This document shows, piece by piece, positions 33,601 to 44,910 of a DNA stretch of 64,000 nucleotides. A model generated the notes under the pieces. It was not told where the DNA came from and did no database searches. It saw only the letters and a list, made by a program, of their open reading frames with translations. Source of the stretch: Arcuatula senhousia (taxonomy: Eukaryota > Mollusca > Bivalvia > Mytilida > Mytilidae); NCBI GenBank assembly GCA_963971305.1, contig OZ020303.1, forward strand, positions 45,806,106 to 45,870,105, in the 5' to 3' direction. Position 1 is the stretch's first letter. The number at the start of each line of letters is the position of its first letter. A program made the translations under genes and the position numbers.

Positions 33601-36600
33601 ATAAAATGAAAACTATTGCAGATAGAGAAAAGCTGTTGCTTGCTAAAATGTTCAGCTCATTTAGCTCTACAAAAGTCTCCATGGGGTCAAAGTTGTCAGA
33701 TGACCCTTTATAGGGGTTAAAGCCCTTTATAGGCAAAAAATAGTGTTTTTGGCCTATAGAATGAAAACTATTGCAGATAGAGAAAAGCTGTTGCTTGCTT
33801 AAATGTTCAGCTCATTTAGCTTTACAAAAGTCTTCATGGGTTGAAGTTGTCAGATGACCCCTTACAGGGGTTACAGCCCTTTAAAGGCGAAAAATAGTGT
33901 TTTTGGCCTATAGAATGAAAACTATTGCAGATAGAGAAAAGCTGTTGCTTGCTTAGATGTTCAGCTCATTTAGCTCTACAAAAGTCTCCATGGGGTTGAA
34001 GTTGTTAGATGACCCCGTACAGGGGTTACATCCCTTTAAAGGCGAAAAATAGTGTTTTTGGTCTATAGAATGAAAACTATTGCAGATAGAGAAAAGCTTT
34101 TGCCTGCTTAAATGTTCAACTCATTTAGCTCTACAAAAGTCTTCATAGGGTTGAAGTTGTCTGATAACCCCTTATAGGGATAACAGCCCCTTAAAAGTTG
34201 AATAATAGTGTTTTTTGATTATTTAGAATGAAAACTATTGCAGATAGAGAAATGATTTTTCATGCTTAAACATTCAACTCATTGAGCTATACAAAAGTCT
34301 TCATAGGGTTGACATCAAGACCAGGTGAGCGATTCAGGCTCCTGGGAGCCTCTTGTTCACGCTTCAATGACTCTGTGAACTTAGGTCTTTTTCAGTGCGT
34401 AAACTTCTTTGCAAGAATTTTGATGCAAATAAATAACTTGAATAGTATAACAGCTAGGCATCTGATATTTTGGTTTAGAGACACTTGGGGTTGTGATCTA
34501 CGCAACTGACAACAGGCCATCTGACCTTGGCCAAAATTTCACGATACAAAGACTCTGTGAAATTGGGTCTCTTAAAATAACGGTCATAAACTTCGTTGGA
34601 AGACATTATCAGTTTATTGGATAATGAATTACTAGTACTTATTAGTATAATACTTAGGTATCTGATATTTAGTATACCAACATTTTGGTTTGTTGTCTAT
34701 TCAACTGTCACCAGAACCACTATAGTTGGTTCACAGATTCCCTTTTAGCTCACCTGGACCAAAGGTCCATGTGAGCTATTGCCATCACTTGGCGTCCGTC
34801 GTTGTCTGTCGTCTGTCGTCTGGCGTCTGTCGTCTGTCGTCGTCTGTTAACAATTTTCAAAAATCTTCTCCTCTGAAACTACTGAACAGAATTTAATGAA
34901 ACTTGGTATGAATGGTCCTTGGAGTGTTCTGCATCAAACTTGTGTTTTGATTTTTGATCCGTCAAAAAACATGGCCACCGTTACTAAAATTAGACTAGGG
35001 GGGTCAGACTACTGTTTTTGGCTTGTAAATCAAAAAGTATAAGTGATAGATGAGATCTGATGCCACCCTACTGCTTCAGCATCAAAAGTTCTACAAAAGT
35101 CTTCATTAAGTCAAAATTGTCAGATGATCCCTTCAAGGGGTTACAGCCCCTTAAAGGTGAAAAATAGCGTTTTTTCATGTTTTTGGCTTATAGAATGAAA
35201 ACTATTGCAGATAGTGAAAAGCTGTCGCTTGCTTAAATGTTAAGCTCATTTAGCTCAACAAAAGTCTCCATAGGGTCGAAGTTGTCAGATGACTCCTTAT
35301 AGGGGTTACAGCTCCTTAAAGGCGAAAAATGGTGTTTTTGGCCTATAGAATGAAAACTATTGCAGATAGAGTAAAGCTGTTGCTTGCTTAAATGTTCAGC
35401 TAATTTAGCTCTACAAAAGTCTTCATAGGGTCCAAGTTGTCAGAGGTTATAGCCCCTTAAAGGCATAAAATAGTGTTTTTGGCCTATAGAATGATAATTA
35501 TTGCAGATAGATAAAAGCTGATGCTTGCTTAAATGATAAGCTTATTTAGCTCAAAAAGGTCTCCCTAGGGTTGAAGTTGTCAGATGACCCTTTATAGGGG
35601 TTACAGCCCCTTAAAGGCGAAAAATAGTGTTTTTGGCCTATAGAATGAAATCTATTGCAGATAGAGAAAAGCTGTCGCTTGCTTAATTATTCAGCTTATT
35701 TAGCTCTACAAAGTTCTTCATAAGGTTGACATCAAGACCAGGTGAGCGATTCAGGCTCCTGGGAGCCTCTTGTTTGGTGGTTAGATTTTATTCTGTCACC
35801 TGCCCTTTAGTGTTCTTCTTATCTAATTCTTAATAGACCTTTAATGAGTTTGACAGTGTTGCTGACAGGCGAGACATACTTTTAATGGCCACATGTTTAA
35901 TGTTTTAAGTAGATATAAATGATCAAATTAAAGCACCCGTGCTTAAAAGTGCTTACACGATGATGTTTTTATGCTTAGAAATAGTTGTTTAAAATATTTT
36001 ATTGTGTAATCTTTCAATTGTTTTTAAACGCTTAAGACAAGAAATATTTCAAAAGGAACAAATCGAAAAACAACTATATGAGTTCATCGATTTAAAAGTA
36101 ACATGGAAACACACTGATGTTATATCAACCTTATGTTGTTCAATATTTAATGTTTGATATGCTAAATATATATATGGAAATAATACTGATAATGTGAGAC
36201 AAAAAAAGGTTAAATATCATGGTGACGTATTTATATTGAATGTACAGTTTGTAGTTGATAGGTTTCAGCGTTTGGTTTGTCTGTGCAAATTAAATATTAA
36301 TGTTTGAATAATACACAGGTGACATTCTAGAATCAGATAAAGAACCATACTAGTATTCAATTTTAATAATTTTTGTTTTAGATTCCTGAAATTTACCATA
36401 AAAGTGCAATAACAGTGATGCGTTACATAGGTTACACTTCAAAGAGTTCGGACATAAAACAACTTCTAACCAGTATATGCAATCAAATACAAGATGCTTT
36501 AGAGAAAACGGATGAAAAATTGCCATCCGATTTCAAAGACCTCCAAAAAGTCTTCACCAGTTTGCTTAAAGCCATTCCCAGTGACATTTTATTAATAATA

Positions 36601-39600
36601 GCAATTGATGGCTTAGATAAAATTTCAAAAGAATACAATGCTCATTTAATGCCGTGGTTGCCGAAAACTTTAGCATCGAATGTCAAAATAATTCTAACTG
36701 TTGATTCAGCATCAAATGTTCTTCAAAAGCTCAAGAAAGACATTTTACCTGAAGAATCGTCATATATTGAACTAAGACCGTTAGACATCGAATCATGTGA
36801 GTTGACACTAGACTTCTTTCTGTTCAGATATGGAAGAAAAATTACAGAAAGCCAAAAACTTGCATTCAGGGAAGCATTTTCAAAGCACTCATGTCCACTC
36901 TACGTAAGCCTATGTGCAGAAAAAGCACGTTTGTTGAAATCAACCGATTCCTTTCAGTTGGGAACTTTACCAGAGAACACACGAGACGCAATTCACCTGC
37001 TATTCGACGCACTTGAAATGGATCACGGCAATGTTCTCGTATCAAGAGCTATGAGTTATATGGTAGCTTCTGTAACTGGTCTGGGAGATCTGGAAATGGA
37101 AGATCTTTTGTCGTTAGACGATGATGTCCTAAATTCCATATACATAACATACCATCCACCAACCAGGCGTGTTCCATACCTAAAATGGTTGCTGTTGAAA
37201 GAGGCACTTGGGCGATTTCTCCTTGAACGCATCACAAATGGAATCACCTATTACTATTGGAGACACGAACTGTTTTTTGAAGTTATCCAAGAAAGATATT
37301 TGCAGAATGAAAATGTTTTGAAGAAAGTTCATTCACTGTTAGCAGATTATTTTCTTGGTACATGGGCAACGGATCCAAAACCAATATCACCAATGGCACC
37401 AGAATGTGAAAAGGCAATAAAGTCTTCAGGCCTAGGGACAAAAGGGGAGCGACATGTACCAAAACAACCCCTTACCTTTCAGCTAGATGGTAGTCCTGTC
37501 CGGTTTAACCGACGTATGTACGACCAGGTTCCGAGACATTTGTTCAAAGCCGAACGATTAGATGAGCTGAACAAACTAATTCTGTTCAATTACGAATGGA
37601 TATACAACAAAACGAAAGCTTTATCGCTTCATCACATATTTGCTGATTTTGCACTTAATCCAAGCGTGGAAGCAGGGCTTGTAGAAGAGGCCTTACGCGT
37701 CGCAGAATCCACTATTGAAGAGGATATCAATAATTTAGCGCCTGAAATATCGGGTCATCTTCTGCCATACTACAAAAGTCTTCCAAATATCAGGGCATTA
37801 GTTCACCAATGTGACACCACAGGTCTAAAACATTGTGCTATCGTACCAAACTTTTCGTACCTTCAGGTTCCTGGAAGTTCACTTCATTTTACGTTTGTAT
37901 CGGAAAACTCATGCGAATACTTTAGATTTCTTAAGGATGAAAGATTGTTGCTGTCTAAGCATCGGGATTCACCATACATCAACGTTTTTGATATGTTAAC
38001 TGGTGAAACGAAAAAGAACATTTTCACGTCAAACGGCGCATTATACGTCACACCAAACGGTGCTAAGTTTCTGATTGTTGACCATGTTACGGAGAAAGCA
38101 ATAAAAGTTCACCATTCTGAAACCGGAGAATTCGTTGGACAGTTAATCGTCTTAAACAATATCGATCTGAAACCTAAAGAGAAGTACAAAATCAGTGACA
38201 TTAGTTTGACAAATGATAGACTTTGTGTGTTGGTCACTACCGATGTCAGCTATTTATGCATTGCCGATATAGAAACATGCCAGTTTCTTCAAATTATTTG
38301 TCTAGATGGAAGATCTGACATGTGCGAGATCTCAAACGATGGACAGTTTGTATTTTGCAACTCCAATGAGTTTCTGTTATCATACGATTTGTACTCATTA
38401 GAACATATTTATACTCTAGCAATTGCGTATCGTCCAATATCAATGGCATTTACAAAGGATGGGTGCCGGGCTTATCTCTGCAATGAATCTGAAACAAAGT
38501 TAACAATTATCCATCTACATCGAGGAACAGTAGAAATGGTCTACAAAACTGTCCTGGAGGAAGACATGCCAAATGATTGTCTCCAAAGTCTTCGCATTTC
38601 ACCGAATGATGATATGGTTCTTATCCGTGGTCGCAATAATATCGCCGTCTACGGTCGTTCAAGCGAAAAGGTCTTGGCGAGATTTTCCAGACCAAAAGAT
38701 GTGCCAAAGGAATTCAAACTGCCGAAAAGCAAAAGCTACGTAAATTTACACTATGAACAGGCTGAATTTTCGCGAGACGGAAAATTTGTCATTGCAACGA
38801 TGTTCCGAAATATGTACATATGGCAAATTTCATCGAGGAATCTTATCACCACAATTCAGGCACCCGTAGGTATAATTACTCGATTGATGGTGTGTCAGAA
38901 AAGCAGTCATGTTGTCACCCAACTAGATGGATCAACAGAAACCCAAGTATGGAACATTGGAGATGCAGTTAACCAAGTCGATATGTTAGATAAACTTTCC
39001 GGACCCATTAATGATGTCAAAGTGTCATCCGACAGTTCGATTGCTTATGTCGTCTGCAAAAATAGTGACGAAATAGGAGTTATAGACATGCGCAGTGGAG
39101 TCATGTTAGATCTACTGACACATGACAGCAATGTGAAAGACTTCGCAATCACACCAACAGGGAACTATGTTCTTGTATCTACATCAACGAAGAAAAAAGA
39201 CTTGTCAAACAAATTATGGGACATGTCTGAAAGGCGAATTGTAAAGGAATTTGGAAATACTGTTGGCTACTGTATATCACCATATCAAGAGTCTTACATA
39301 TTGTTGGTATCACAAGAAACCTCAACGTATCACGCTCCATATTCTGTTACAATGTTCAGGTTCATAGGAGATGCCTTTCATGAATATGCACATCCACTAA
39401 CACTCAAGTTCGTTCTTGAAAAGCCGTTTCTTACACATGATGATAAATATTTGGTTGTTCTTACTGCTCAGGGACACATCCCGTCAAAGGCCGCATACGA
39501 CACGCCAACCATTTGTACTTTCTCCATGGAAGAGGATATGAAGGTGGCCTACTTTACTCCAGAGAGTTTCGAAGGTACTGTCAATATTGGAACCATACAG

Positions 39601-40368
39601 CGTATCATGCCATGCAAAAACAATCCTTACACGATCGCCGTACTGTACGAATCTAATGATGACATCAACCAGAACTGTTACGCAAGCGAAACCGGTCAAG
39701 GACGTGGATTACTCATACTCGACATTTGCAGCGGGTCTTTGATTAGTGTTTGTTATCCTTTCATACCAAACGAACCACGCGTGGACAAAGATTTGCTATT
39801 TGCTGATGACTTTTCATACTGTTTAGACGGACATTCAAATATCTATGACATAAGCCAACAGGAATATATAGGACAATTGGCGGACATCAGTGCTCCTCCG
39901 TGTATGATGGCCTTGAATGGCAGCGTGGTTGTTTATTACCAAGGAAAGCGAATTTTCGTATACAGAGTCAATGATGGAAAATGCATTGTATCTTGCGATG
40001 TTCACGCAAGTGTGTGCAATTTAAAATTATGCCGAAATGAACGCACATTGATAGCTGGCTGTGAGGATGGAACTGTTGCATCCTACGTCATTATTGACCC
40101 GGATGTAGATGACGTAGATTCTGTCGTCAATAATTTAGGAAGTCGACAAATGGAGGACTCTGGAGAAATGGATGGACGCATGTCCCGTTCTTGGGACAAA
40201 ATTTCAAGTGATTCGGCCAATGTATCATCAAGACCGCCATCAGCAAAAGTTAATGGACCAAAAGACAAAGTACTATTGAACAAAGTTCAACCAGCGCCTG
40301 TAGCAAGGCCAAATTCGGACACTCTTTTGTATCTCAATGCCAACTCTACAACATGTAGTGTAATGTAA
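24644..40368 (+). CDS. NACHT and WD repeat domain protein (NWD1/NWD2 type), complete in seven exons
   Basis: Exons in matching phase with GT-AG borders: 24644-24767, 26652-26740, 28774-28893, 30733-30945, 31148-31292, 31745-32319 and 36382-40368. Together they encode 1750 aa. Residues ~25-180 form the N-terminal NWD/TEP1-type domain (RVYLASTGQDTVTERNTLV, YPELREYCRQKYGIEFQ, AIIGQKYGN). A helical linker follows, then a NACHT-type STAND ATPase with Walker A GAVGSGKS (406-413) and Walker B IIAIDGLD (ends D501). Exon 7 continues with a winged-helix/helical part (for example LSLDDDVLNSIYITYHPP and YYWRHELFFEVIQERYL) and a large C-terminal beta-propeller region of degenerate WD repeats (about 900-1670). 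The tail is Ser-rich and ends TTCSVM. STAND proteins are ATP-driven switches; vertebrate NWD1 and NWD2 are cytosolic and incompletely understood. Length is nearer NWD2, but orthology cannot be settled here. Confidence 0.93.
25230..26204. other. NWD intron 1, ordinary part
   Basis: AT-rich intronic DNA between the splice sites at 24768 and 26651. No coding or structured element was seen, apart from the repeat listed at 26205. Confidence 0.5.
26205..26365. repeat. Dispersed ~170-bp repeat, copy 2 (NWD intron 1)
   Basis: Same ordered blocks as 5150-5318, same orientation. It ends about 290 bp before exon 2. Confidence 0.65.
27047..27543. mobile_element. MITE-like element with ~63-bp terminal inverted repeats (NWD intron 2)
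   Basis: The left arm 27047-27109 starts ATATGTTGTGTACAAGTT. The right arm 27481-27543 is its reverse complement with about five mismatches. Each arm also contains a smaller near-palindrome, TACATGTTGCAACATGTA. The 371-bp interior has no coding potential. No clear target duplication was found at the ends. Confidence 0.85.
27700..27790 (+). repeat. Fragment of a common bivalve repeat
   Basis: It contains GACGAAACGCG followed by CAGGCGTA and AAATTTATTA. From memory this core (GACGAAACGCG, then TCTGGCGTA) is widespread in bivalve DNA; no second copy is present in this window. Confidence 0.35.
27791..28773. other. NWD intron 2, distal part
   Basis: AT-rich intronic sequence without recognisable features up to the exon 3 acceptor (TTTTTCTTAG). 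Confidence 0.5.
29022..30542. mobile_element. hAT-like non-autonomous DNA transposon (NWD intron 3)
   Basis: The left end CAGTAGCGGATCCAGGGGG and right end CCTGGATCCGCCCCTG are inverted repeats. CAGNGGCGGATCCAGG-type ends are a familiar hAT signature. Both ends are followed inward by a G/C-rich tract and GGTGACACC-type text. Flanking bases (TATATGAT and ATGATGTA) share ATGAT but are not a clean 8-bp duplication. The ~1.5 kb interior contains only short frames and no recognisable transposase. Confidence 0.75.
30668..30705 (+). mobile_element. Retroelement 3'-end fragment abutting NWD exon 4
   Basis: CATTCGGATGCCCCATTGGT, then ACTTCTGCTTCTT, matches the 3' terminus of the minus-strand element at 8846 and the fragment at 13050. 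It ends about 28 bp before the exon 4 acceptor and runs into the C/T-rich tract used there. Confidence 0.65.
32833..34355 (+). mobile_element. Helentron-like tandem-repeat element, copy 1
   Basis: The 5' end AGCTCACCTGGACC forms a hairpin with GGTCCATGTGAGCT. A (GTC)n microsatellite, a ~250-bp head and about seven ~155-bp tandem units follow; the units contain GTTGTCAGATGACCCCTTAT and GCAGATAGAGAAAAGCTG. The 3' end has ACCAGGTGAGC, complementary to the 5' end, then the hairpin GGCTCCTGGGAGCC and a terminal CTTG. No protein is encoded. It sits between Ts in a unit of the composite repeat. Confidence 0.8.
34746..35772 (+). mobile_element. Helentron-like tandem-repeat element, copy 2
   Basis: Same head, ~155-bp units and 3' end as copy 1, but fewer units (about four to five) and a shorter (GTC)n tract. 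Flanks: CCCTTTT at left, TGTTTGG at right. Confidence 0.8.
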
Positions 40369-41150
40369 CTTACATTTAGCTTTATTTTGTATTCAGGGTT
40401 ATTTTAGTAGAGTATATTTATCACCATTGTTGACCTGGCAGCATCGACAGTTAGGAAATTACATACATGTTGCAAAAATTTCGTTGAATTAAGATATAAA
40501 GACGCAGTTCTGATGGTTTAAACCAAAGTTTGCAATATAAAGCGGATATTTTTAATGTTTTTTAAATTTGAAAATAAAATAATCTTTAGATTTTTTTTTC
40601 ACTTAATATTTTTATTACAAAACGATTGCTAAAGGTTATGTGAAAAAAAATCATTTTACCGTTGAGACTTTAAATGATTTGGTTTTTGTGAAAATTGAAC
40701 TTTTTTTTATGAAAATTCAGAAGTTTATTCTTATAATGAGAACAAGAACTTAAGGCTTTATTGCTTTCAGCAGATTATTTGTTCCATACCATTTTATTTC
40801 CTATTATATATCTTAAAGAGCATTTTGAAATTACATTTATTCTTTGGGGTATCGAATAAATGGATTTTAATCTCCGATTCATTCGTGGGTTGATGGGAAT
40901 TTTCTGTAGGATGATACGAACACAAAATTGCTCTATATTAGTATCCCAAACGGGTCCTATTTATCTGTGATACATATTTATTTAATAAAGTATTCAAGAA
41001 GTATGAATATTTTAGTATTTTAATATCTTGCAGTTTGCATTTAACGAAATATAGAGATCACTTTGGCCCTGTTTGTCGTCCTGCGTCGTCCTGGGTTCTG
41101 TGACTTTACATTTTTTTATGGAAACCGTTTCTTAGTATTTGTCATGTGGA
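40369..41150. other. 3' UTR and downstream flank of the NWD gene
   Basis: AT-rich sequence. AATAAA at 40573-40578, 205 bases after the stop, is the best polyadenylation signal. Nothing else recognised. Confidence 0.55.
40573..40578 (+). terminator. Polyadenylation signal of the NWD gene
   Basis: AATAAA 205 bases after the NWD stop codon. Confidence 0.55.
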
Positions 41151-41151
41151 C

Positions 41152-41255
41152 GATAACGAGATGTGGAATAAGTGTATGCGACACAGCATAAACAAGCAAG
41201 CGACATTAAAAAAACACAATGGAAGACAGCCACCAGCCATCAATGTAATCAGTGG
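41152..41255 (+). repeat. Dispersed bivalve-type element, copy 3
   Basis: GAGATGTGGAATAAGTGTA, then GCGACACAGC, AAGCGACATT and ACACAATGGAAGACAGCC; collinear with 4191-4330. Confidence 0.65.
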
Positions 41256-41811
41256 TCTGTTCACCGTCCTGCATTAGCTCAAAATTATAACACAAAAAAT
41301 GCAATGCCAATTCCAAAATTATCAGCAAAAGACCCTTTTAAGACATTGACCAATTAGCAAAGGGGACAGGGACAACCAAAAGCTTTGACAAAAAATGAAG
41401 CTTCTTGTTACAATGGTATTTGGTCTAAGGCGATCTAATGCCGTTATTTATCTAATTCTTGCCCAATGAATACTTTGAAACACAGGCGACTCACGTCTTT
41501 CATATAAAACCGCAGTGTTGGTGTTAGTATTTTAATATTTTCGAAAACGATCAGCTGCGTAATATACAAAAATATGTTTGCATTTCACAACATTCATAAA
41601 CAGTAAGTTTTTGCACCAATATAATGTTATTATATCCTTTGAACAATGTAGAAAGCAACTTTTTGGATAAACGCAAAAAGGACAAAATAGCTGTGGACTG
41701 TAACTTATAGCTTTGGTAAAAACATGCAAATTACTGAACTGGGATCCTCAATATCAAATTGTAAGAGAAAAACAACAGTTTTAAAAAACAGAGAAATAAA
41801 TTTGCCAAAGA

Positions 41812-42060
41812 ATGCCCCTTGGTACTTCTTTATTTCCCTCAGTGCTGGTTTTTATTTCCTTGTTCGAATGCTTTGTGAAGAGTACGTTTCTTTCATTTTT
41901 GTTTTGTTTTTGGCTTCCAATTATTTTGATGAGAAAAAAAAAACATAACAAGCGACAATTTAGAAAAAAACACAATGGACAACTGCGAGCTGCCTTCAAC
42001 GAGGCCAGTAGGCACTGATCGCCTTCATGCAATTGGCCCATGGTCTAAATGCTGCTAAGA
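41812..42060 (+). repeat. Retroelement-end fragment followed by dispersed element copy 4
   Basis: AATGCCCCTTGGTACTTCTT (41812) resembles the retroelement 3' motif at 30668. From 41948, AAGCGACAATTTAGAAAAA, then CACAATGGACAAC, CTTCAACGAGGCCA and TTGGCCCATGGTCTAAAT, match the 3' half of copy 1 at 4191. Confidence 0.6.
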
Positions 42061-42837
42061 GGTTTTTGATGTAGATTTACATATATACAGCATACTAAAA
42101 ATTTGCCGATTGACACCCACATTGGTACTTAGTTCCCCCTCGGGTCCCTATTGGGGAACATGGGCATTATTCTTAATTAAAATAAGTAAAGAAAAAAGAG
42201 ATAATTACCCATCTGGCAAATTTGGAACGGACGGACGAACGGACCCGAACACTATATGCCCCTACTTTCGTAGATGGTCGTTGCAACAAAATGCTTGGTT
42301 TTATATAAGGCAGTAATTTTAGATAAGATCCTCTCTAGAAATGCAAACTGTACGAATTCTCATAAAACTCTGTATTCGTTCTTGACCGTTTAGCTATTAA
42401 TGAAGTATAAAAACTGCCTTTCTTTTCTTGTTCGAAAATATAAAATCGCATTTGTTTCACGCTTTAAACACTTGATACTATTTTATTTCAAGAAGGCTTT
42501 TAAAAATGCCATAAAATCTGTTGTTCTACACCAGGTTTTCTCATTTATAGCACAGTATTTTAATGCTTTTTATATAATCTATATCATGGGTTTTTGACAT
42601 TTCGTTTTATCAGCAGTGTACAAATCCCGGTACAAATAGTTCAATTCAAAGGTAAAAGCTAAAAAAAATCAAAATTATTTCAGACAACTCGAGTTTCTTA
42701 ATAATGGAAAGAAAACCATGCGCGGTTGATTGATTGTGGTTTGCTAAATGTCCCGTCGCCACTCGGCGATATTTCAATTATTATTGGGACATAAACAAGT
42801 TGTTACCATGCACGGAGACTATAATTGCTAACAACGA
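42061..42837. other. Gene-free stretch
   Basis: AT-rich sequence with no feature recognised. Confidence 0.5.
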
Positions 42838-43635
42838 AACTGTTGATACTAATAAGACAGCTGTTGATACTAACCAGGAAGCTGTTGATACTAATTAGGC
42901 GGATGTTGGTACTAATTAGGCAGCTGTTGATACTAATTAGGCAGCTGTTGATACTAACCAGACATCTGTTGATACTAACCAGGTGATACTAATCAGGCAG
43001 CTGTTGATACTAACGATACTAACCAGGCAGCTGTTGATACTAACCAGGAAGCAGTTGATACTAATTAGGCAGCTGTTGATACTAACCAGATCTGTTGATA
43101 CTAACCAGGAAGCTGTTGATACTAACCAGGCAGCAGTTGATACTAACCAGGAAGCAGTTGATATGAACCAGGAAGCAGTTGATACTAATCAGATCTGTTG
43201 ATACTAACCAGGCAGCTGTTAATACTAACCAGGAAGCAGATGATACTAACCAGGCAGCTGTTGATACTAACCAGGCAGCAGTTGATACTAGCCAGGCAGC
43301 TATTGAAACTTACCAGGTGTCTGTTGATACTAACCAAGCAGCTGTTGATACTAACCAGGAAGCAATTGAAACTAACTAGGAAGCAGTTGATACTAATCAG
43401 GAAGCTGTTGAAACTAACCAGGCAGCAGTTGATACTATCCAGGCAACAGTTGATACTAATCAGGCAGTTGTTGATACTAACCAGGCAGCTGTTGAAACTA
43501 ACCAGTCAGCAGTTGATACTAATCAGGCAGCTGTTGATACTAACCAGGCAGCTGTTGATACTTACCAGGCAGCAGTTGATACTAACCAGGCAGCAGTTGA
43601 TACTAATAAGGCAGCTGTTGATAGCAATAAGGCAT
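42838..43635. repeat. 21-bp minisatellite, about 37 units
   Basis: The unit core is GTTGATACTAACCAG followed by a 6-base linker (GCAGCT, GAAGCT, GCAGCA and similar). Most units are exactly 21 bp, so a heptad is maintained: one frame reads AVDTNQ(A/E), another LILTRQ. Common variants are GAA for GAT, AAT for AAC, and TAG for CAG, the last giving stops in the first frame. Some units are shortened. No flanking exon was found, so I treat it as non-coding. Confidence 0.95.
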
Positions 43636-44737
43636 AAATCAGATTCGCATACTATTACCATCTTCAAAAATTTGATCTGTAAATAAATACATATAGGCAT
43701 ATTGTTTGTTATGCCAAATGGTTTCCAGTCATCAACACAGGTCTCCTGTAAAGTGATACACGCAATGTTCCTGAAAGATTTCCCTGGTGTATCTTTTTTG
43801 TTTTACTAGTATATTTAACACTTTTTTGTTACTATTTAGAGGCACTAGTACAAACGCATAACATTTTATCGCCTCAATTTAAGTTTTACAAGACCTTTAA
43901 TTAACAAAAATGCCACAATAGGTATCCTTTCAAGGTTACAACTGCGCAAATGTTTACAATTCATTGTTCCATAGGTGGTACTACCCTTGTATTCGTTTGT
44001 TTAAAAAATTGTTTTTGACCGATTTTCTTTTTCTGTGGGTCAAAATCTTTCAGTTTACATCCAAACGTTTATTTCTAGCCAAAAAAAACTATGTCTATGC
44101 GGCGTTTATGAGCGTAATTTTAGGTTGAAAAGGGGTATGTGTGATTTTTCGATTTTATTTTCAATACTAAAATATTCAAAGATACGAGCGCCCTGTAGAC
44201 ACATGATTGGCACCAGAATTTCACAAGCTTATTCACTCATCCATTTTATACTATTTCATATAAACCAATCACGTTGCCTTCTGTATTTTATTCCACGCTT
44301 TATATTGGGTGTAAAAAATACCGGTGGCAGAGGTTTGCATTTGCGCACTTGTAACCACAACACCGCGTACAACCAAAATCAAAATTGTGCTTTATTCAGT
44401 ATGACCGATCCCAATAGATTTGTGTATTTCTCATATATATATCTCGTAACTTGTTGTTTTTACAAGAAGTACCTTTAGTGCATTAGGATTTCGGAAAGAT
44501 TCTTAACAGTATTATTATTTCATAACATTTATGTCATTCTTTTAAATTTCGGAATTTCTTAAATAATTTACATTAATGTTTCAGTAATCTATCGATTTTC
44601 TGATGATTATTGATACTGTTATTTGAAGATATTTTAATGGAGGTAAGATTGAACTAGATGATTTTTTAAAAAGAAAAGATAACGATAAATATAAGAAATT
44701 CACAAATTTTCCGGGAACAGTCATATTAATCATTATA
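43636..44737. other. Gene-free stretch
   Basis: The longest frame (44035-44478) does not begin with ATG, has a composition rich in Phe, Ile, Leu and Tyr expected from AT-rich DNA, and matches nothing known to me. Confidence 0.5.
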
Positions 44738-44910
44738 CAGTTATTTAATGCCTGGTCATGGAGCAGTCAAAACTATTATCCCGAGGTGCTGGAGATGATT
44801 TAGGAACTGTTGCCTGAGGCCGCAGGCCGAAGGCAACAGTTCTTAAATCATCTCCTGCGCACCGAGGGCATAATAGTGTGACTGCCCTATGACCAGGCAT
44901 TAAATAACTG
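44738..44910. mobile_element. 173-bp foldback element
   Basis: Left end CAGTTATTTAATGCCTGGTC and right end GACCAGGCATTAAATAACTG are perfect inverted repeats. Pairing continues inward with interruptions (AGCAGTCA, TATTATCCCGAGG, GAGATGATTTAGGAACTGTT, GCCT) to the loop at GAGGCCGCAGGCC. It begins with CAG and ends with CTG. There is no coding capacity. Confidence 0.9.

Larger units (their letters stand above)
32433..35895. mobile_element. Composite repeat element in NWD intron 6, split by two later insertions
   Basis: It begins near GTCACGCCTGCGG and GGCGAGACATAGG and ends near CAGGCGAGACATAC. The body consists of ~200-bp repeats sharing AATGAATTACT, TATAATAGCTAGGTATCTGA, TATGGTCTACGTAACTGTCA and ACAGGCCAT. 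Two agctcacctgg-type elements (32833-34355 and 34746-35772) interrupt the body, so this element is the older layer. Confidence 0.6.

Noticed and set aside
37441..37465. 16-nt match (AAAAGGGGAGCGACAT) between NWD exon 7 and the foldback in FMO intron 3
   Set aside because: A single 16-mer match is expected by chance in a pairwise comparison of a 64-kb window. The surrounding bases do not match, and the coding frame is uninterrupted.
43179..43686. Long open frames across the 21-bp minisatellite as genes
   Set aside because: A 21-bp period keeps any stop-free unit open in all its frames. There is no initiator context, splice site or non-repeat domain.
44035..44478. 147-codon frame as a gene
   Set aside because: It has no ATG start, a composition dictated by AT-rich DNA, no domain, and no conserved neighbour.
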